DNA of 64,000 bases from Tigriopus japonicus (GCA_010645155.1 JAAGOF010000287.1:490066-554065), one strand, 5' to 3'. Positions 11,443 through 22,460 are shown, counted from the stretch's first letter. The notes: generated from the letters alone by a model not told the origin. Translations and numbers: made by a program.

Positions 11443-12699
11443 GCGTATTACCGGAGTCGTCTTTCCTAGTTCATATATGAATGATTTCGTCGCAAAGGGC
11501 AAAGTCGTGTTTTTCCATTTACTGAAGCATTGATCCCATTCCCCATATTCTTTGAAAATATTATATTGAACTCAATATGAGGCCAATTTTCCAGGGTTGG
11601 TTTAATCCCGACCCGTCGAACAAAATCCCGGGATAAACCGGAAATTTTCGGAACTTTCAATTCATCAAATTAGGGCATAAATATCAAATTTTGATTCTTG
11701 TCTTATAATTGGAACCACATGTTTAGGTGAAATTACTGCTCCTTTGAGAGCATTGATTTGAGAGCGTTGCCCTTGTTCAAGGTTTCTCCGTGAAGGTAAG
11801 ACCAAAATTTTATCTGAAGCATTCAGCATACAGAAATGAACTTCTATTTGAACTTACCAAGTAAAATTGCTTTGCCAAATACAACCCTTGTAATTTTGTA
11901 TTTCATTGACTGCAATCAATTGAGGTCTATTATGGCGGAAAATTGTTGCTGAGAGTATTTGATTTTAGGATCATCAATCAAATCCCAAAGGTGAAAAGAT
12001 TTAAGGAGACTCCTAAAAAGCCTAGGTAAGGATATGGAACAACTTGTAAAAAGACCGACGAATCGACATTTAGCAAGTTTGGAGTAACGTACATGTACCT
12101 TGACAGATCATGCACTAATAATAGTACGCTCTGATATTCCATGATAAAAAGCGTATCCTCCGTGGAATAAAAACAACATGATAATTCCTTTAGATATTCC
12201 AAGCTGCCTTTTTGCCTCTTCGATATGTACCAAAATTTGGATCCGCTTTGGATCGAATCAGCCTCACAAAGGGTCTTAAATAAATATTTTCCAACACTAG
12301 TACTACTTATCACGGTTTTAAAATCAATAACAATTTCTAAAATATAAATTCATTTTGTGAGGTTATAAGTAGGGCTCAAACTAGGTTGCTGTGTTTAAGG
12401 TTACATTGTTTTGCCGAAAAGTTGCACTCAATGCGACAAAAGTTGTTGAAAACGGCTATTATCTGGCCCATAAAGTATCTTTTTGACATGACTTCAAATT
12501 TGACCAAACATATGTCTCATTTCAGGGCAAAAGTTTGCAATCTTAGTCTTATGATTGGAACCACATGTTTCGGTGAAGTTACGTGGTCATTGCCAGACAG
12601 TAATCAAACATCTGCCATTTTAACTTTTTGAAAGCCAACAAATTGCATGTTTTAGGAAATCCCGTCCCATGATCCCATAAAAGTCATTTTGTGAAATAG
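11443..12699. other. QSOX 3' flank with internal direct repeat
   Basis: No AATAAA stands out in the first 150 bases after the QSOX stop. A direct repeat with the landmark GGAACCACATGTTT occurs at about 11709 and 12556. CAGGGTTGGTTTAATCCCG at 11592 resembles a transposon end (see findings). No gene was recognised. Confidence 0.4.
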
Positions 12700-12822
12700 T
12701 ACAGTGCGTTCAAGCAAATCGTCGACAATTGATCTTTTCATAAACTCTGTCGACTGCTGCCTGATCCATTAGGAGTACAAGGAAAACATCAAAATGACAT
12801 TTGTACAGTATTACATGAGCTT

Positions 12823-12987
12823 TCAGAAAATGTTAATCTCATACGCCAAGGCCCTCTGGTTGACGAGGTAGATCTTGCCGAAGTCAGTCTTGTTTTTGAT
12901 GGTGTTCAACATGTTCAAGATGTAGATCTCGGCCAAGAAGTACTCGATATCAGACTTCTTTTGATATATTCTAAAGAACACCTTTGG
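12823..12987 (-). other. Unexplained antisense reading frame inside the mariner element
   Basis: On the minus strand, 54 codons run from just after a TAA to a TGA, with codon use as GC-ending as the transposase. Sample residues are KKSDIEYFLAEIY and FGKIYLVNQRALAY. There is no ATG at its upstream end. It does not resemble a transposase segment and I do not recognise it. It could be a captured host exon or the relic of a second gene. Confidence 0.35.
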
Positions 12988-13210
12988 TTATCTATTGCCC
13001 CAAGTATTACTTTTTTATCCCCATGTCCGTGGTCACTAGGTACAAGAAGGGAAGAATTTCAGAAATTTCCGATCCGTTAACTTAATTTTGAATTTCCCGC
13101 TATAATTTAAGAAATCAGCAGCCCTTTTTTTGATTGGATCGTGTAGACCAATCAAAAAGCAGTATTTTCTTGTTTTGAAGTTTTGTTGTCTTTCGTCGCG
13201 GTCAAAAGTT

Positions 13211-14219
13211 ATGGAAGCCAAAAGACAGAGAGTTGCGGCCCTTTTGGGCGCTGATGTGCCCATCCCCACCATCACCGACAAGGAGAACTGCTCCCGCGCC
13301 TTCGTGTACAAGGTCAAGGCCATGATGAAGGACGGCACCGGGTTCAAGAGGAAGAAGGGAAGTGGCGGCCACAATAAAAAGCTCACCGATGCAAAGATCG
13401 CCGACATCGAGGCCAAGATCGACGAGAACCCGGAGATCTCCATGGCCAACCTGGGCAAGTCCATGGAGGTGTCAAAGACGACCGCCCACAACGCCATCAA
13501 GAGCCTGTGCCTCACCAGCTATGTCCGGAGACACCACCAGCTCATTACCACTGCCAGCAAGGTCAAGAGGGTGGAGAAGGGGAAGAAGCTTCTGTCCTGG
13601 ATGAAGAAGAATCCTTGCATGGTCCGCGTCTTCAGCGACGAAAAAATTTGGACAGTTGACCAGGCCAGGAACGCCCAAAACGACCGCTACCTGGCCAAGA
13701 GTCCAAAGGACGTCCCCCCCCATCAATCGGACCAAGCATCCAGCTGGAGCCATGATGTTGGGCGTCGTGGCCAGCGACGGGAAGGCCATGCCCCCGTACT
13801 GGTTCCCCGCGGGCCTCAAGGTGGACACCAGCGTCTACTTGAAGGTCATGAGGACCGTCGTGAAGCCGTGGCTGGACGCCACTTACCCCGACGGCAACTA
13901 TGTTTGGCAACAGGACTCCGCCCCTGCCCACAAGTCCAACAAGACGCAGAACTGGTGCAAGGTCAACCTGGCGTCCCTCTGGCCCTGGTCAATGTGGCCG
14001 CCCTCCTCCCCAGACTGCTCTCCGTTGGACCATGGCATCTAGGGCAATGTGGAGAGAAAGGCGTGTCGCACGCCCCACCCAAGTGTCGACGCCCTCAAGT
14101 CCTCCGTCAACGACGTGTGGGCCGACATGTCCGAGGACTTCGTCGCCAAGGTCTGCTCCAGCTTCAGGCCCAGAATCACGGCCATGATCGAGGCCGGTGG
14201 CGACCATTTTGAAATTTAA
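13211..14219 (+). pseudogene. Mariner-like (DD37D) transposase, frameshifted and with a stop
   Basis: Cut-and-paste transposase of the mariner group, broken twice. It starts with ATG at 13211 (MEAKRQRVAALLGAD). An N-terminal helix-turn-helix region is followed by the catalytic block VFSDEKIWTVDQ. A run of eight Cs at about 13714-13721 shifts the frame by one base. In the next frame come MMLGVVASDGK, the second aspartate in WQQDSAPAHKS, and SPDCSPLDHGI with the third. The spacing between the second and third aspartates is 37 residues, as in maT elements. A TAG at 14040-14042 sits where a Trp codon is likely, and the frame then stays open to TAA at 14219. The length of about 335 codons is normal for the family. 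The copy cannot make an intact enzyme. Confidence 0.85.
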
Positions 14220-14540
14220 TGCTGTGAAATATCCTGTACAAATGTCATTAAAAGTGTTTTGTCGTACTCTTTATTGTTCTGGCTGCAGTCGCACATGTTT
14301 GTTCAGTAACTAACTGTCTACGATTTGCTTGAATGCACTGTACAGAAAAACCAATTTATCCCGTTTCCAGGGGAAACAATCCCTTCACGGAGCCCTGTTA
14401 AGCGTGAGATCATGGAATTCTGGGGATAATTCCAGACCAACCCTGTCTTAGCTAACTCCATTCAAACTTACCCCCCCCCAGAAGACAAAGCACACACACA
14501 CAGTAGGCCCAATTACTTCTAAAATGTATTATCAATTGGA

Positions 14541-14740
14541 CATGACAAAGGTTACTTCAAGTGAACGTTTTAAATCATACCGCTAGCGGCAAAACAGGGC
14601 CGTTGGCAGTGCAGCGTTGCTCGTCCCATTTTGGCGAATCCAATTTTTTCTCATTTAGGCGTCCCTTCAATGATTCTAGGTCCTAGGAAACGATCCATAT
14701 TTAACGTTGAGATGCCTCTGCTTCCACCCAGTTGACAATA
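14541..14740 (+). repeat. Family H repeat, half element
   Basis: This matches the left arm of the fold-back element at 28153-28800. Shared blocks are TTTTAAATCATNCCGC, GGCAAAACAGGGCCGTTGGC, CCCATTTTGGCGAATCCAA and GATTCTAGGTCC. The inverted second arm was not found nearby, so this copy appears truncated. Confidence 0.6.
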
Positions 14741-15469
14741 GAGAGGTTAACTCAACAGCTGACCTCCCTCTTTTTGGGTGTTTAGCGCGAGCAGCCTGAG
14801 GAGGTACATTGAGTGAACTCATTTCTATGAACGGAGAGTTTTTTTGCTTCAAATCCTCGGTAATTAACGTGATAGAGGTAAAAAGAGCAAGAAAACACCC
14901 CATTGAAAACATCTGAAGGCTTCGTGTCAAGTGCTAGAACAATCAAGCGACGCAGGAAGTAGTGGAAATCGGATTCTGCACATTATTAAACGAGTGGTTT
15001 CACCAAAGCAGGAACCTCTCACCACAGGACGCGAACTTCGGCTGACACGTAGCCCAATGAGGCCCTTAAAACGGTGCGGCTATGCAGTGAATTTGAACGA
15101 AATTGCCAAAAAACGATAGAAATAGGTGCTTGATAGCAAACATCGCTTCAGAACATTGTTGCAGCATTAGATAGCGCTCCTTTTCCTGCCATTCATTTTT
15201 ATAATGATGCTTTCTGTTCTCGGGAATTAGTCAAAACTGAGCTCCTTCAGACCAATGTCTCGCACAAAATTGAGAATGGATTTCGAATAAATGCATATGT
15301 AACTCAAATATAAAAATACCAACTTCAGACAACGAATTCAGTTATACTTTGATCAAGTTTCATGAAGATTGGGCGTCTTTTTAGAAAACTGTGGCCATGT
15401 TATTAACAATGAAACTCACAACCACAGTATCCTCACTCTTCCCCATAAAAACATCCTTTTTAGTCAGCA

Positions 15470-16607
15470 TTTTATCGTCTGAAATCCTTGAAATCCATTA
15501 GATGCCAAATATCAACATTTTGATCAGCCAAACCAAGAGGAAGCACGAGATTGAACAAATTTTTCGTCAACTTATAGTTGAGTTGTTGATGATTCCCTCA
15601 GACTGATTATTCATGCAGAATGCATTGAAGAACAGATCACTCTCATGGAGCACTATATTCTTCGCTTTGATGGTGTTGTTAGGTACTTATAAGCTCATAT
15701 GTTTTGTCTGCCCGAGGCATGCTGCAAGCATACTTCCATTATTGACTTCAAGCAAATTTTAGCCTTTTGAAGCATTTCTAACCAAATATTGGGTTAAACA
15801 ACCATTATGTAATCATGGCGTATGGCATCATTTTACTCGTAGAAGCCTGAAAGTGTCAAAAAGATTCAAAAATGGTGGTAGTCAATCGATGAAGTATGCT
15901 TCAAGCATGTCTCTCCAAACACAAAACATATGACCTATAATCTGAAACCATTGGTATTTCAGGATAAGTTGAATAGGGTTAATAATGAGTGGTGAACGTG
16001 ATTTACCCAAGAGTGGGTTGCATTTAATTATCTCTAAGAGACAGATACACATACCAGAATGATGTCTAGACAATTCATCCACTGATTTAGTTTGAAATAT
16101 TGAATATTGAGTCCACAACACTTGCCTATCGTTCAGTCCATAGGGCCTCATTGGGCTCTCAAAGACAACAACAAACAGTTGTCTTCGCATCCTCTTCTGT
16201 AAGCATATCCATGACCAAACTAGTTACCAAAGGAGTTAGCTAAGAGTTCTTAAAGATCCAAGTGAATTATTGCCCTTTTGGTCCCAAGCGTCCCAAGACG
16301 TCGGTTCCATTGTACTGTAGTTCTTGGGTTCGACCTGTTTGAGGCAACTTTACCTTTGCACTATTTACTACCAAATTGACGCTCATGATGTCAACTTACC
16401 TTTGAAAGCATAATGTTTGACCTTTTTTGCCTTTGAAGGCCAAGACTGGCCAAAACCGATGGTGTCGGAAGATAACCTTGTCGTTCTCCTTAAACCTCGA
16501 TGCGCGTTCAAGCCCAGTGCTGCTGTGAATTGACTCGGTAATGTCAGCTCTTGATGAATCTCCACGCTGATTTGCATTGAGTTTCTTACTTTTTAGGAAA
16601 ACGTAAT
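15470..16607 (-). pseudogene. Unrecognised minus-strand coding remnants, possibly spliced
   Basis: Several minus-strand segments look coding, but I cannot assemble them into one intact gene. A block at about 16402-16607 ends at a GTAAGT donor; one of its frames contains FKENDKVIFRHHRFWPVL. A block at 16055-16196 lies between a TTACAG acceptor and a GTATGT donor; its open frame contains FVVVFESPMRPYGLN. Lower down, 15475-15665 shows KNIVLHESDLFFNAF, then a stop and a frame change followed by LFNLVLPLGLADQN. The phases of the first two blocks do not agree in their best frames. Either an exon is missing or the gene is decayed. The family is unknown. Confidence 0.35.
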
Positions 16608-16810
16608 CTAACTAGATACGAAATTGATTGGTGAATATTTAGAATGTCAATTGAAGCCATTAGAGCGTTTTCCTTGCGCACATTATTTGTTGTCATGTGA
16701 AATGACTTTTTTGTTGAACAATTGTCGGGCAGCCCTGGTAAAGTTGCGCATTTGTAGCAGTCGTCAGGCTGACATTGCTACAGACTGTTGTGCTTAACTT
16801 TAAAAAAAGT

Positions 16811-16966
16811 TTTGATATTTTGTACTCATAATATATTTACTTCTATCCCATGAGCTTCTTTAGTTTCATGTAATAAATAGTGACAAAGTCAAAAATTGAA
16901 AGGTGGATTGCAAAAACTTGCTTAAATAGTTTCTGTCATATATATTATGAGTACAAATTATCAAAA
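16811..16966. repeat. Short inverted-repeat unit
   Basis: TTTGATATTTTGTACTCATA at the left and its near-complement ending TGAGTACAAATTATCAAAA at the right enclose about 100 bases. This may be a small MITE. No target duplication was seen. Confidence 0.4.
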
Positions 16967-17171
16967 CATGTTGTCATTATGGAGAAGCAAAGACGTATCC
17001 AGATGTAGTTAGATGCAAAAAAAAAATCAATCGAGGATGTCTGGTTCTACGTGACTATAAATGGGAAAACTTAATTGTTGAACCAAGCTTGAGACTGGTT
17101 TCGTTGTCAATTTGAAGAAAAACCTGGTTTATTTTTTCACAAATTTCAAATTAAAAAAATGGTACAATTAA

Positions 17172-18012
17172 CCCAGATCAAGGGTGTGTTGTGCGTTGAG
17201 GTTCAGAGAATTATCACGAGATGGTGCTGTTCCACGCGTCAACTTGGAAAAATCAGAGCGAGTCATATACATAACTTTTGAAGTCGCTTATGTTTGAAAT
17301 CAAGATGATATGATCTTAATAGTTATTGTATCGTGTAGAGGGGATCATCCCCTCCCAAATCCACATATTTTGGGCTGATGAAGTTGATTTGAACTCAAAT
17401 TATGGGACTCGGAAGATTCTCGTTGCCCGTCTAGGTTGAGAGATGTGAGTTTATCCTGACAATGGTTTCGGTTGCGCAACGGGGCTTAAACAACAAAACA
17501 AACGATCAGGAATACGGGATTTAAAAATAAGACATTTTTCATAGCATGTAACTCATGAGGGTAGTCTGTGAAATGCGAAAACCCTTGTTCTTCCAATCTT
17601 GGTTTTCGCATTCCACAGACCACCTTTGCGACTTGGATGCTTTGAAAACTGCCGGATTTTATAATCCCGGCTTCTTGATTCTTTGTTTTGTTATTTAAGC
17701 CCCGTTGCGCAACCAAAACCATTGTCAGGATAAACTCTCATCTTTCAACCTAGACGGGCAACGAGAATCTTCCGAATCCCATAATTTGAGTTCAAATCAA
17801 CTTCATCAGCCCAAAATATGTGGATTTGGGAGGGGATGATCCCCTCTACACGATACAATAACTTTTAAGATCATATCATCTTGATTTCAAACATAAGCGA
17901 CTTCAAAAGTTATGTATATGACTCGCTCTGATTTTTCCAAGTTGACGCGTGGAACAGCACCATCTCGTGATAATTCTCTGAACCTCAACGCACAACAAGC
18001 CCTTGATCTGGG
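17172..18012. mobile_element. piggyBac-like non-autonomous palindrome
   Basis: TTAA lies immediately outside both ends (17168-17171 and 18013-18016). The element begins CCCAGATCAAGGG and ends CCCTTGATCTGGG. A TTAA target and CCC...GGG ends are the signature of the piggyBac superfamily. The two arms (about 17172-17500 and 17690-18012) are inverted copies of each other with only scattered differences over some 325 bases. The centre contains a smaller inverted pair around TCTGTGAAATGCGAAAACC. The minus-strand reading frame at 17486-17722 has no recognisable domain. The high arm identity suggests a recent origin or ongoing arm homogenisation. Confidence 0.8.
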
Positions 18013-18271
18013 TTAATTACAGATGTCTTGTTCAAAGAGTAAGTAAAAAAAGTTATCAATAGACAACCTTTGCTTTAAAGGCCTGAATTGAGAGATGAGA
18101 ACCATAAATGGGAAAACTTAGTAGTTAAAACCATCCAAAAGATATGTTTCTTTTTCAATTCGGAGAAAAAACATGTGTCTTTCCTCAAATTCCAATGTTC
18201 TACTTGATGTTGCTAATTATGATACTTATACATGGGTTCAGTATCACATCTATTGGGCAATAGTTGGAATT

Positions 18272-18998
18272 AGATATCCTGAGATAGATATTGGCCGTCA
18301 TAGGCTAACACACAGTGCCGATGATTCACGCTGATGATTGGTAAAGAGCATTCAGTTGAACATTCAGCTAATTCTAACAAAGTTCAATAACAAACCAGAG
18401 TACTTCTTCTTTGTTGATTTTGTAGTGATCTGACTTGGTGCTGGGGTTGCCAATTTACTTAAGTGAAATCATATTTCCCGCTGTCTACCAGCCTTCATAA
18501 ACAGGGTTTTTTTCTTTAAGAAGCGCCAAAAGGCAAGGCATCCCTGACTTTTGTGACTTCTGAGCAGGGTTGCAAATCAAACTCAAATTCGTGTTTGCTC
18601 CTATACAGGAGCAAAGCACCCATTCTCTAAGAGGTAACCCTACCTTGCAACCTCCCATGAAAAAACTTGCGCAAGCCGAGATTTCACATCACTGAGATTT
18701 TGTTATCAATCACTCAATCATGTGAATTAATCGGCCCCTGTTTAAACTCCACACTAGTTGAAATTCATTTTTTGCATAGTGGGTAAATACATTAGACACA
18801 TTTCCAACAGACTTGAGGATTTTCAATAACCAAACTGCCCTATCAAATGAGCGAAATAGTTTAGATGTGTTTCTTAGAAGAAAAGGCTCCTTTAATCATG
18901 AACTTCGCCTTTCCGCATTATGAATGACGTCACAGACAGTCCGTGCAGGGTCGGGCAATCATAGATTTGTGGCCAATCTCTGCCTTTTAGTATCTCTA
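18272..18998. mobile_element. MULE-like element E, copy 1
   Basis: The element is flanked by the 9-bp direct repeat GTTGGAATT (18263-18271 and 18999-19007). Its second copy at 21121-21842 is flanked by a different 9-mer, so the repeats are target duplications. It starts AGATATCCTGAGATAGATAT and has imperfect inverted ends sharing GAT(A)TTGGCC. A 9-bp duplication fits Mutator-like elements, but the superfamily is inferred from the duplication length alone. It carries a nested hAT-like insert at 18423-18694. Non-coding. Confidence 0.75.
18423..18694. mobile_element. hAT-like MITE G nested in E, copy 1
   Basis: The left end is TAGTGATCTGACTTGGTG; the right end read on the other strand is CAGTGATGTGAAATCTCGGC. 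The flanks are TGATTTTG and AGATTTTG (7 of 8 equal). The same insert sits at the same place in E copy 2, so it entered E before E spread. A related element at 44692-45305 has a perfect 8-bp duplication. Confidence 0.6.
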
Positions 18999-19253
18999 GT
19001 TGGAATTGTGTTGAATTTTGTCTCTTCCCGAGTGCTGCCTAGCCTATAGCCACGTCTAGAGGGCTAGCCATGTCCACACGGTGGGCCAGTGGGGCGGGAA
19101 TAGAGAGGGCCAACAAACAAGTTCACAAGATCTATAGACGTTTTCAAGTAAACATTAACATTGCTGCCGCTTCCCAGGGTTCATGAAGCTTCCTTCTGGC
19201 TTGGATGAGAGTCAGTTGTTGCAAGCCCAAGTTCTTCCAATGGGAGTGATTAC

Positions 19254-19560
19254 TACTAATGTGTTTCGAGTTGGATTTTTGGTAGAGTTTTGCCATTTTG
19301 GTTTTTAGGGTCAAAAATCTGACCACAACTAAGCTTTTCAACAGTCTATAGACCTTATCTACCATAAAATATGGCAGCACTGCCACTTCGAAATCCATTT
19401 TTATAACTATCCATGGAACTCGAAATCGAACTTGTTCGAGTGTTGCCAAATTGGTCCTTGTTTAGGTCTTTACAAAAATTTCTATACAACCTGCCCTATT
19501 TAACAGCGATAAACTTCCGAGTCAAAACTGGCAGCACTCCTGGTTCGAAACACATCATTT
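19254..19560. mobile_element. hAT-like MITE F, copy 1
   Basis: A perfect 8-bp target duplication, GTGATTAC, lies at 19246-19253 and 19561-19568. The ends are TACTAATGTGTTTCGAG and, from the other strand, AAATGATGTGTTTCGAACC. The second copy at 44796-45103 is highly similar throughout and has its own 8-bp duplication. The insertion point abuts the GATACGGTAATC end of the family A repeat. Confidence 0.85.
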
Positions 19561-19568
19561 GTGATTAC

Positions 19569-20262
19569 CGTATCATTTTACGGACCTGCTGCCGTTAGCA
19601 GTTGTTTTTGTATCGGGAGTTTATTTTTGCACAAAACACATGTTTCAGTAAAAAAATAACTGGTCAGTATTACATGTATGCATTTTTGAGAAACAAATAG
19701 AACGTGTGGTTGAAGTAAATATGAGGGTGAGGTAATATAAAGAGTTATATATGTAAAGATAAGCGTGAAAGAGAAAAACAAGGGCAGTGTAGGCTTGCCA
19801 AAAAAAATCTCAGTTTTCAAGGGACAAATTTTCGAAATTTGTTACTTTTATGGGCAATGGCATGGTTAATGTATACTGAGAAGCATTGCAAAGAAATATA
19901 AAAACAAATGGAGAAATTTGAAGCCTTCAATCAAACATATAATTTGTTTTTAGGTTTAGTTGCCCCAGGAACCGATCTCCTCTGGCCATCTTGTTATTCA
20001 AAGTCGGGCATTCCTAATTTCTAAGTTCGGAAGAACCCTCTCAACTTATGTAGCGAAATTTTAGATAAAAGCAACAAAACATACTTTTTGCAAAAACAAT
20101 GTCAAGAATTGCTATTTCAACTTCAAGTTGTGCAGATAAGAAAGGCATTGTTGCAATTACCAGGCCTAAACCTTCGTTTTAGTTACCTCGCACGCTCATC
20201 AGAAACACAGGTCTTCCGAACTTTTTTCCCGCCAAAAATGATGACGTCACTAGTAATTGCTG
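19569..20262 (-). repeat. Dispersed repeat family A, copy 2
   Basis: Reverse-orientation copy of the repeat at 6205-6722. From left to right it shows CCTGCTGCCGTTAGC, GTTGCCCCAGGAACCGATCTC, CCTTCGTTTTAGTTACC and TTTTTTCCCGCCAAAAATGA. The reading frame at 20088-20297 is not kept in the other copies. Confidence 0.7.
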
Positions 20263-21120
20263 TAATATCTGGATGTGGGTATCTATCAATTAATTAAGTA
20301 CCAGTTTAGGACTTGGGGTGATTAGGTAGTTCCAATGGTATCCCTATAATTTCTGTCCAAGCTAGTTGAGGGATTTTAGTAACACCCACAAAAAACGCAT
20401 TTTAGAGGGTGTCAAGGGTCTAACCGACTTTTAGAGTTGGGTTTAATTAGAGGTTGCGCAATTTCAATATCAAAACCTTGCGTTTTGCAGGAGTGATTTA
20501 ACTGATTTCTTACCTTGGAGTTCTAGTGGGGCTTGGTGAGGCCAGAGACGAGCTCGCAATCCAAGGGCAAACAAATCACCCTAGAGAAAAAGTTGATCTT
20601 GTAAAATGGCGTTCTGGGTCCAGCTCCAGGTAAAATTTCAAGGGGTTGGGAGGGGGCGGGGCACTCAAATCATGGTGGATTTTTTATTGGACCCAGAGTA
20701 GCTCAACTGTGTGCAATTGTTCTCTGAACACTTTACAAACAGATTGAGCTAAAATTTTGGCAAAATACTCTGAGATAGTTGGGTCGAACATTAGGTCCAT
20801 TCATTTTTTGATTGTAATAATTGTTTGCTCATATTTCATGCATAATGTGCACCTGATTAAAGTTTTTACATCATACTTCTAACTGAGTGCTCGAAGTCCC
20901 AATTTTGAAAAAGGGAGAGAGAGAGAGAGACTATTAAAACCAGGGAGTTGACACAAATTGCATTTGAAAAGGGACATTTTGGCTTTAATCTAAATATTTC
21001 ACTACAAAGGTGATAGTAAGGGATCTAGTTGTTGTATTGTAAGTCTAAATTTTGGATTTAAACTTGTCTTTGAGGTAGTTTGCAAAAAAGGTCTTTGTTG
21101 AGCGTTTTCCCCTGGCATCT

Positions 21121-21842
21121 AGATACACTAAGATAGATATTGGCATTCGTAGGCTAACACACGGTGCCGATGATTCACGCTGGTGATTGGTCAATAGCAT
21201 TCAGTTGAACATTCAGCTTATTCTCACAAAGTTCAATAATAAACAAGAGTAGTTCTTCTTTGTTGATTTTGTAGTGCTTTTACTTGGTGATGGGGTTGCC
21301 AATTTACCTATGTGAAATCAAATTCCCCTCTGTCTACCAGTATTTATAAACCCGTTTTTCCTTTAAGGATCACCAAAAGGCAAGGCATCCCTGACTGTAG
21401 TGACTTCTGAGCAGGGTTGCAAATCAAACTCCCATTCGTGTTCGCTCATATACAAGAGCAAAGCACCCATTCTCTAAGAGGTAACCCTACCTTGCAACCT
21501 CCCATGAAAAAACTTGCGCAAGCCGAGATTTCACATCACTGAGATTTTGTTATCAATCACTCAATCATGTGAATTAATCGGCCCCTGTTTAAACTCCACA
21601 CTAGTTTAAATTCATTTTTTGCATAGTGGGTAAATACCTTAGACACATTTCCAGCAGACTTGAGGATTTTCAATAACCAAACTGCCCTATCAAATGAGTG
21701 AAATAGTTTAGATGTGTTTCTTAGAAGTAAAGGTTCCTTTAATCATGAACGTCGGCTTCCCGCATGATGAATGACGTCACAGACAGTCCGTGCCGGGTCG
21801 GGCAATCATAGATTTGAATGCCAATCTCTGAGAGGGTCCCTA
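21121..21842. mobile_element. MULE-like element E, copy 2
   Basis: Direct copy of 18272-18998, flanked by its own 9-bp repeat CTGGCATCT (21112-21120 and 21843-21851). Nested in the 20419-21980 element. The two E copies are very similar, especially around TTTCACATCACTGAGATTTT and AATTAATCGGCCCCTG. Confidence 0.75.
21272..21541. mobile_element. hAT-like MITE G nested in E, copy 2
   Basis: Same insert at the same site as in E copy 1, starting TAGTGCTTTTACTTGG and ending TTTCACATCACTG, with GATTTTG on both sides. It is the innermost level of a three-level nest. Confidence 0.6.
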
Positions 21843-22052
21843 CTGGCATCTAGGTCAAGGTCCATCAGAGACCATACAATACTTGTACAAGAGAAGAAGG
21901 ACATCACGCTAGAAAATGCAAGGTTTTGATGTTGAAATCGCGCAACCTCTAATTAAACCCGACTCTAAAAGTCAGTTAGATGTCAAGGGGGAATTTGTTT
22001 TGTTTCCACCACTTACAGAAGTTTAACTTTATGGTTCAATGAATTCATTTTG

Positions 22053-22098
22053 AGTTTCTTGATCATTACGGTTTATAACCGTTTTGATCAAGAAACTA
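22053..22098. repeat. Perfect-arm hairpin
   Basis: AGTTTCTTGATCA and TGATCAAGAAACT enclose a second inverted pair, ACGGTTTATAACCGT. It may be a cruciform or a remnant of a small palindrome element. No function can be assigned. Confidence 0.5.
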
Positions 22099-22460
22099 AC
22101 TAGGGCCCGGAAAAATATTTGAAAAAAGTGACAAACTATCCAATATATTTTTTTCAAAAGCCCAAAATATTTGGAAAAAGCCGGAAATTTTAGAAATATT
22201 TTTTTGACATGGCCATTATTTGGTATTTTTGTCTGTGCGCACCGATTTTCCAAAATTTGTTTGGGTGAAGTTGATGCATTTGGCCGTTTTTGGAGGCAAA
22301 CTTGGCATGTAATGAATCTAACAATACAATTTTCAATTTGCCTCAATAGATGGCATAGTTTTTTTTGTAAATGAGAGTAGTTTTGATTGTGAATGTCTAA
22401 TCTTAGTGCAAATAACATTTTTTGTAAATTGGGTTCAGTCTGGGCAAGCTGTATTAAGCT

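Larger units (their letters stand above)
12702..14340 (+). mobile_element. Tc1/mariner-superfamily element, maT-like
   Basis: The element is bounded by TA at 12700-12701 and 14341-14342. Its terminal inverted repeats are CAGTGCGTTCAAGCAAATCG at the left and CAGTGCATTCAAGCAAATCG, read from the other strand, at the right. It is 1639 bp long and encloses a broken DDD transposase. The coding part is strongly GC-rich with GC-ending codons, unlike the AT-rich surroundings. This suggests that it arrived from elsewhere. About 500 bases of extra sequence lie between the left end and the transposase start. Confidence 0.9.
20419..21980. mobile_element. MULE-like composite element with 9-bp target duplication
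   Basis: The element is flanked by the perfect 9-mer TGTCAAGGG (20410-20418 and 21981-21989). It has about 70-80-bp terminal inverted repeats, TCTAACCGACTTTTAGAG at the left and TCTAACTGACTTTTAGAG from the other strand at the right. Both arms continue with TTTAATTAGAGGTTGCGC and AAAACCTTGC. The interior holds no transposase but contains the nested element E (21121-21842) with G inside it. A 9-bp duplication and long inverted repeats suggest Mutator-like mobilisation, with the enzyme supplied elsewhere. Confidence 0.85.

Noticed and set aside
22029..22418. 129-codon minus-strand frame
   Set aside because: Low-complexity, Phe/Ile/Lys-rich translation of AT-rich DNA that includes a hairpin. No family features.
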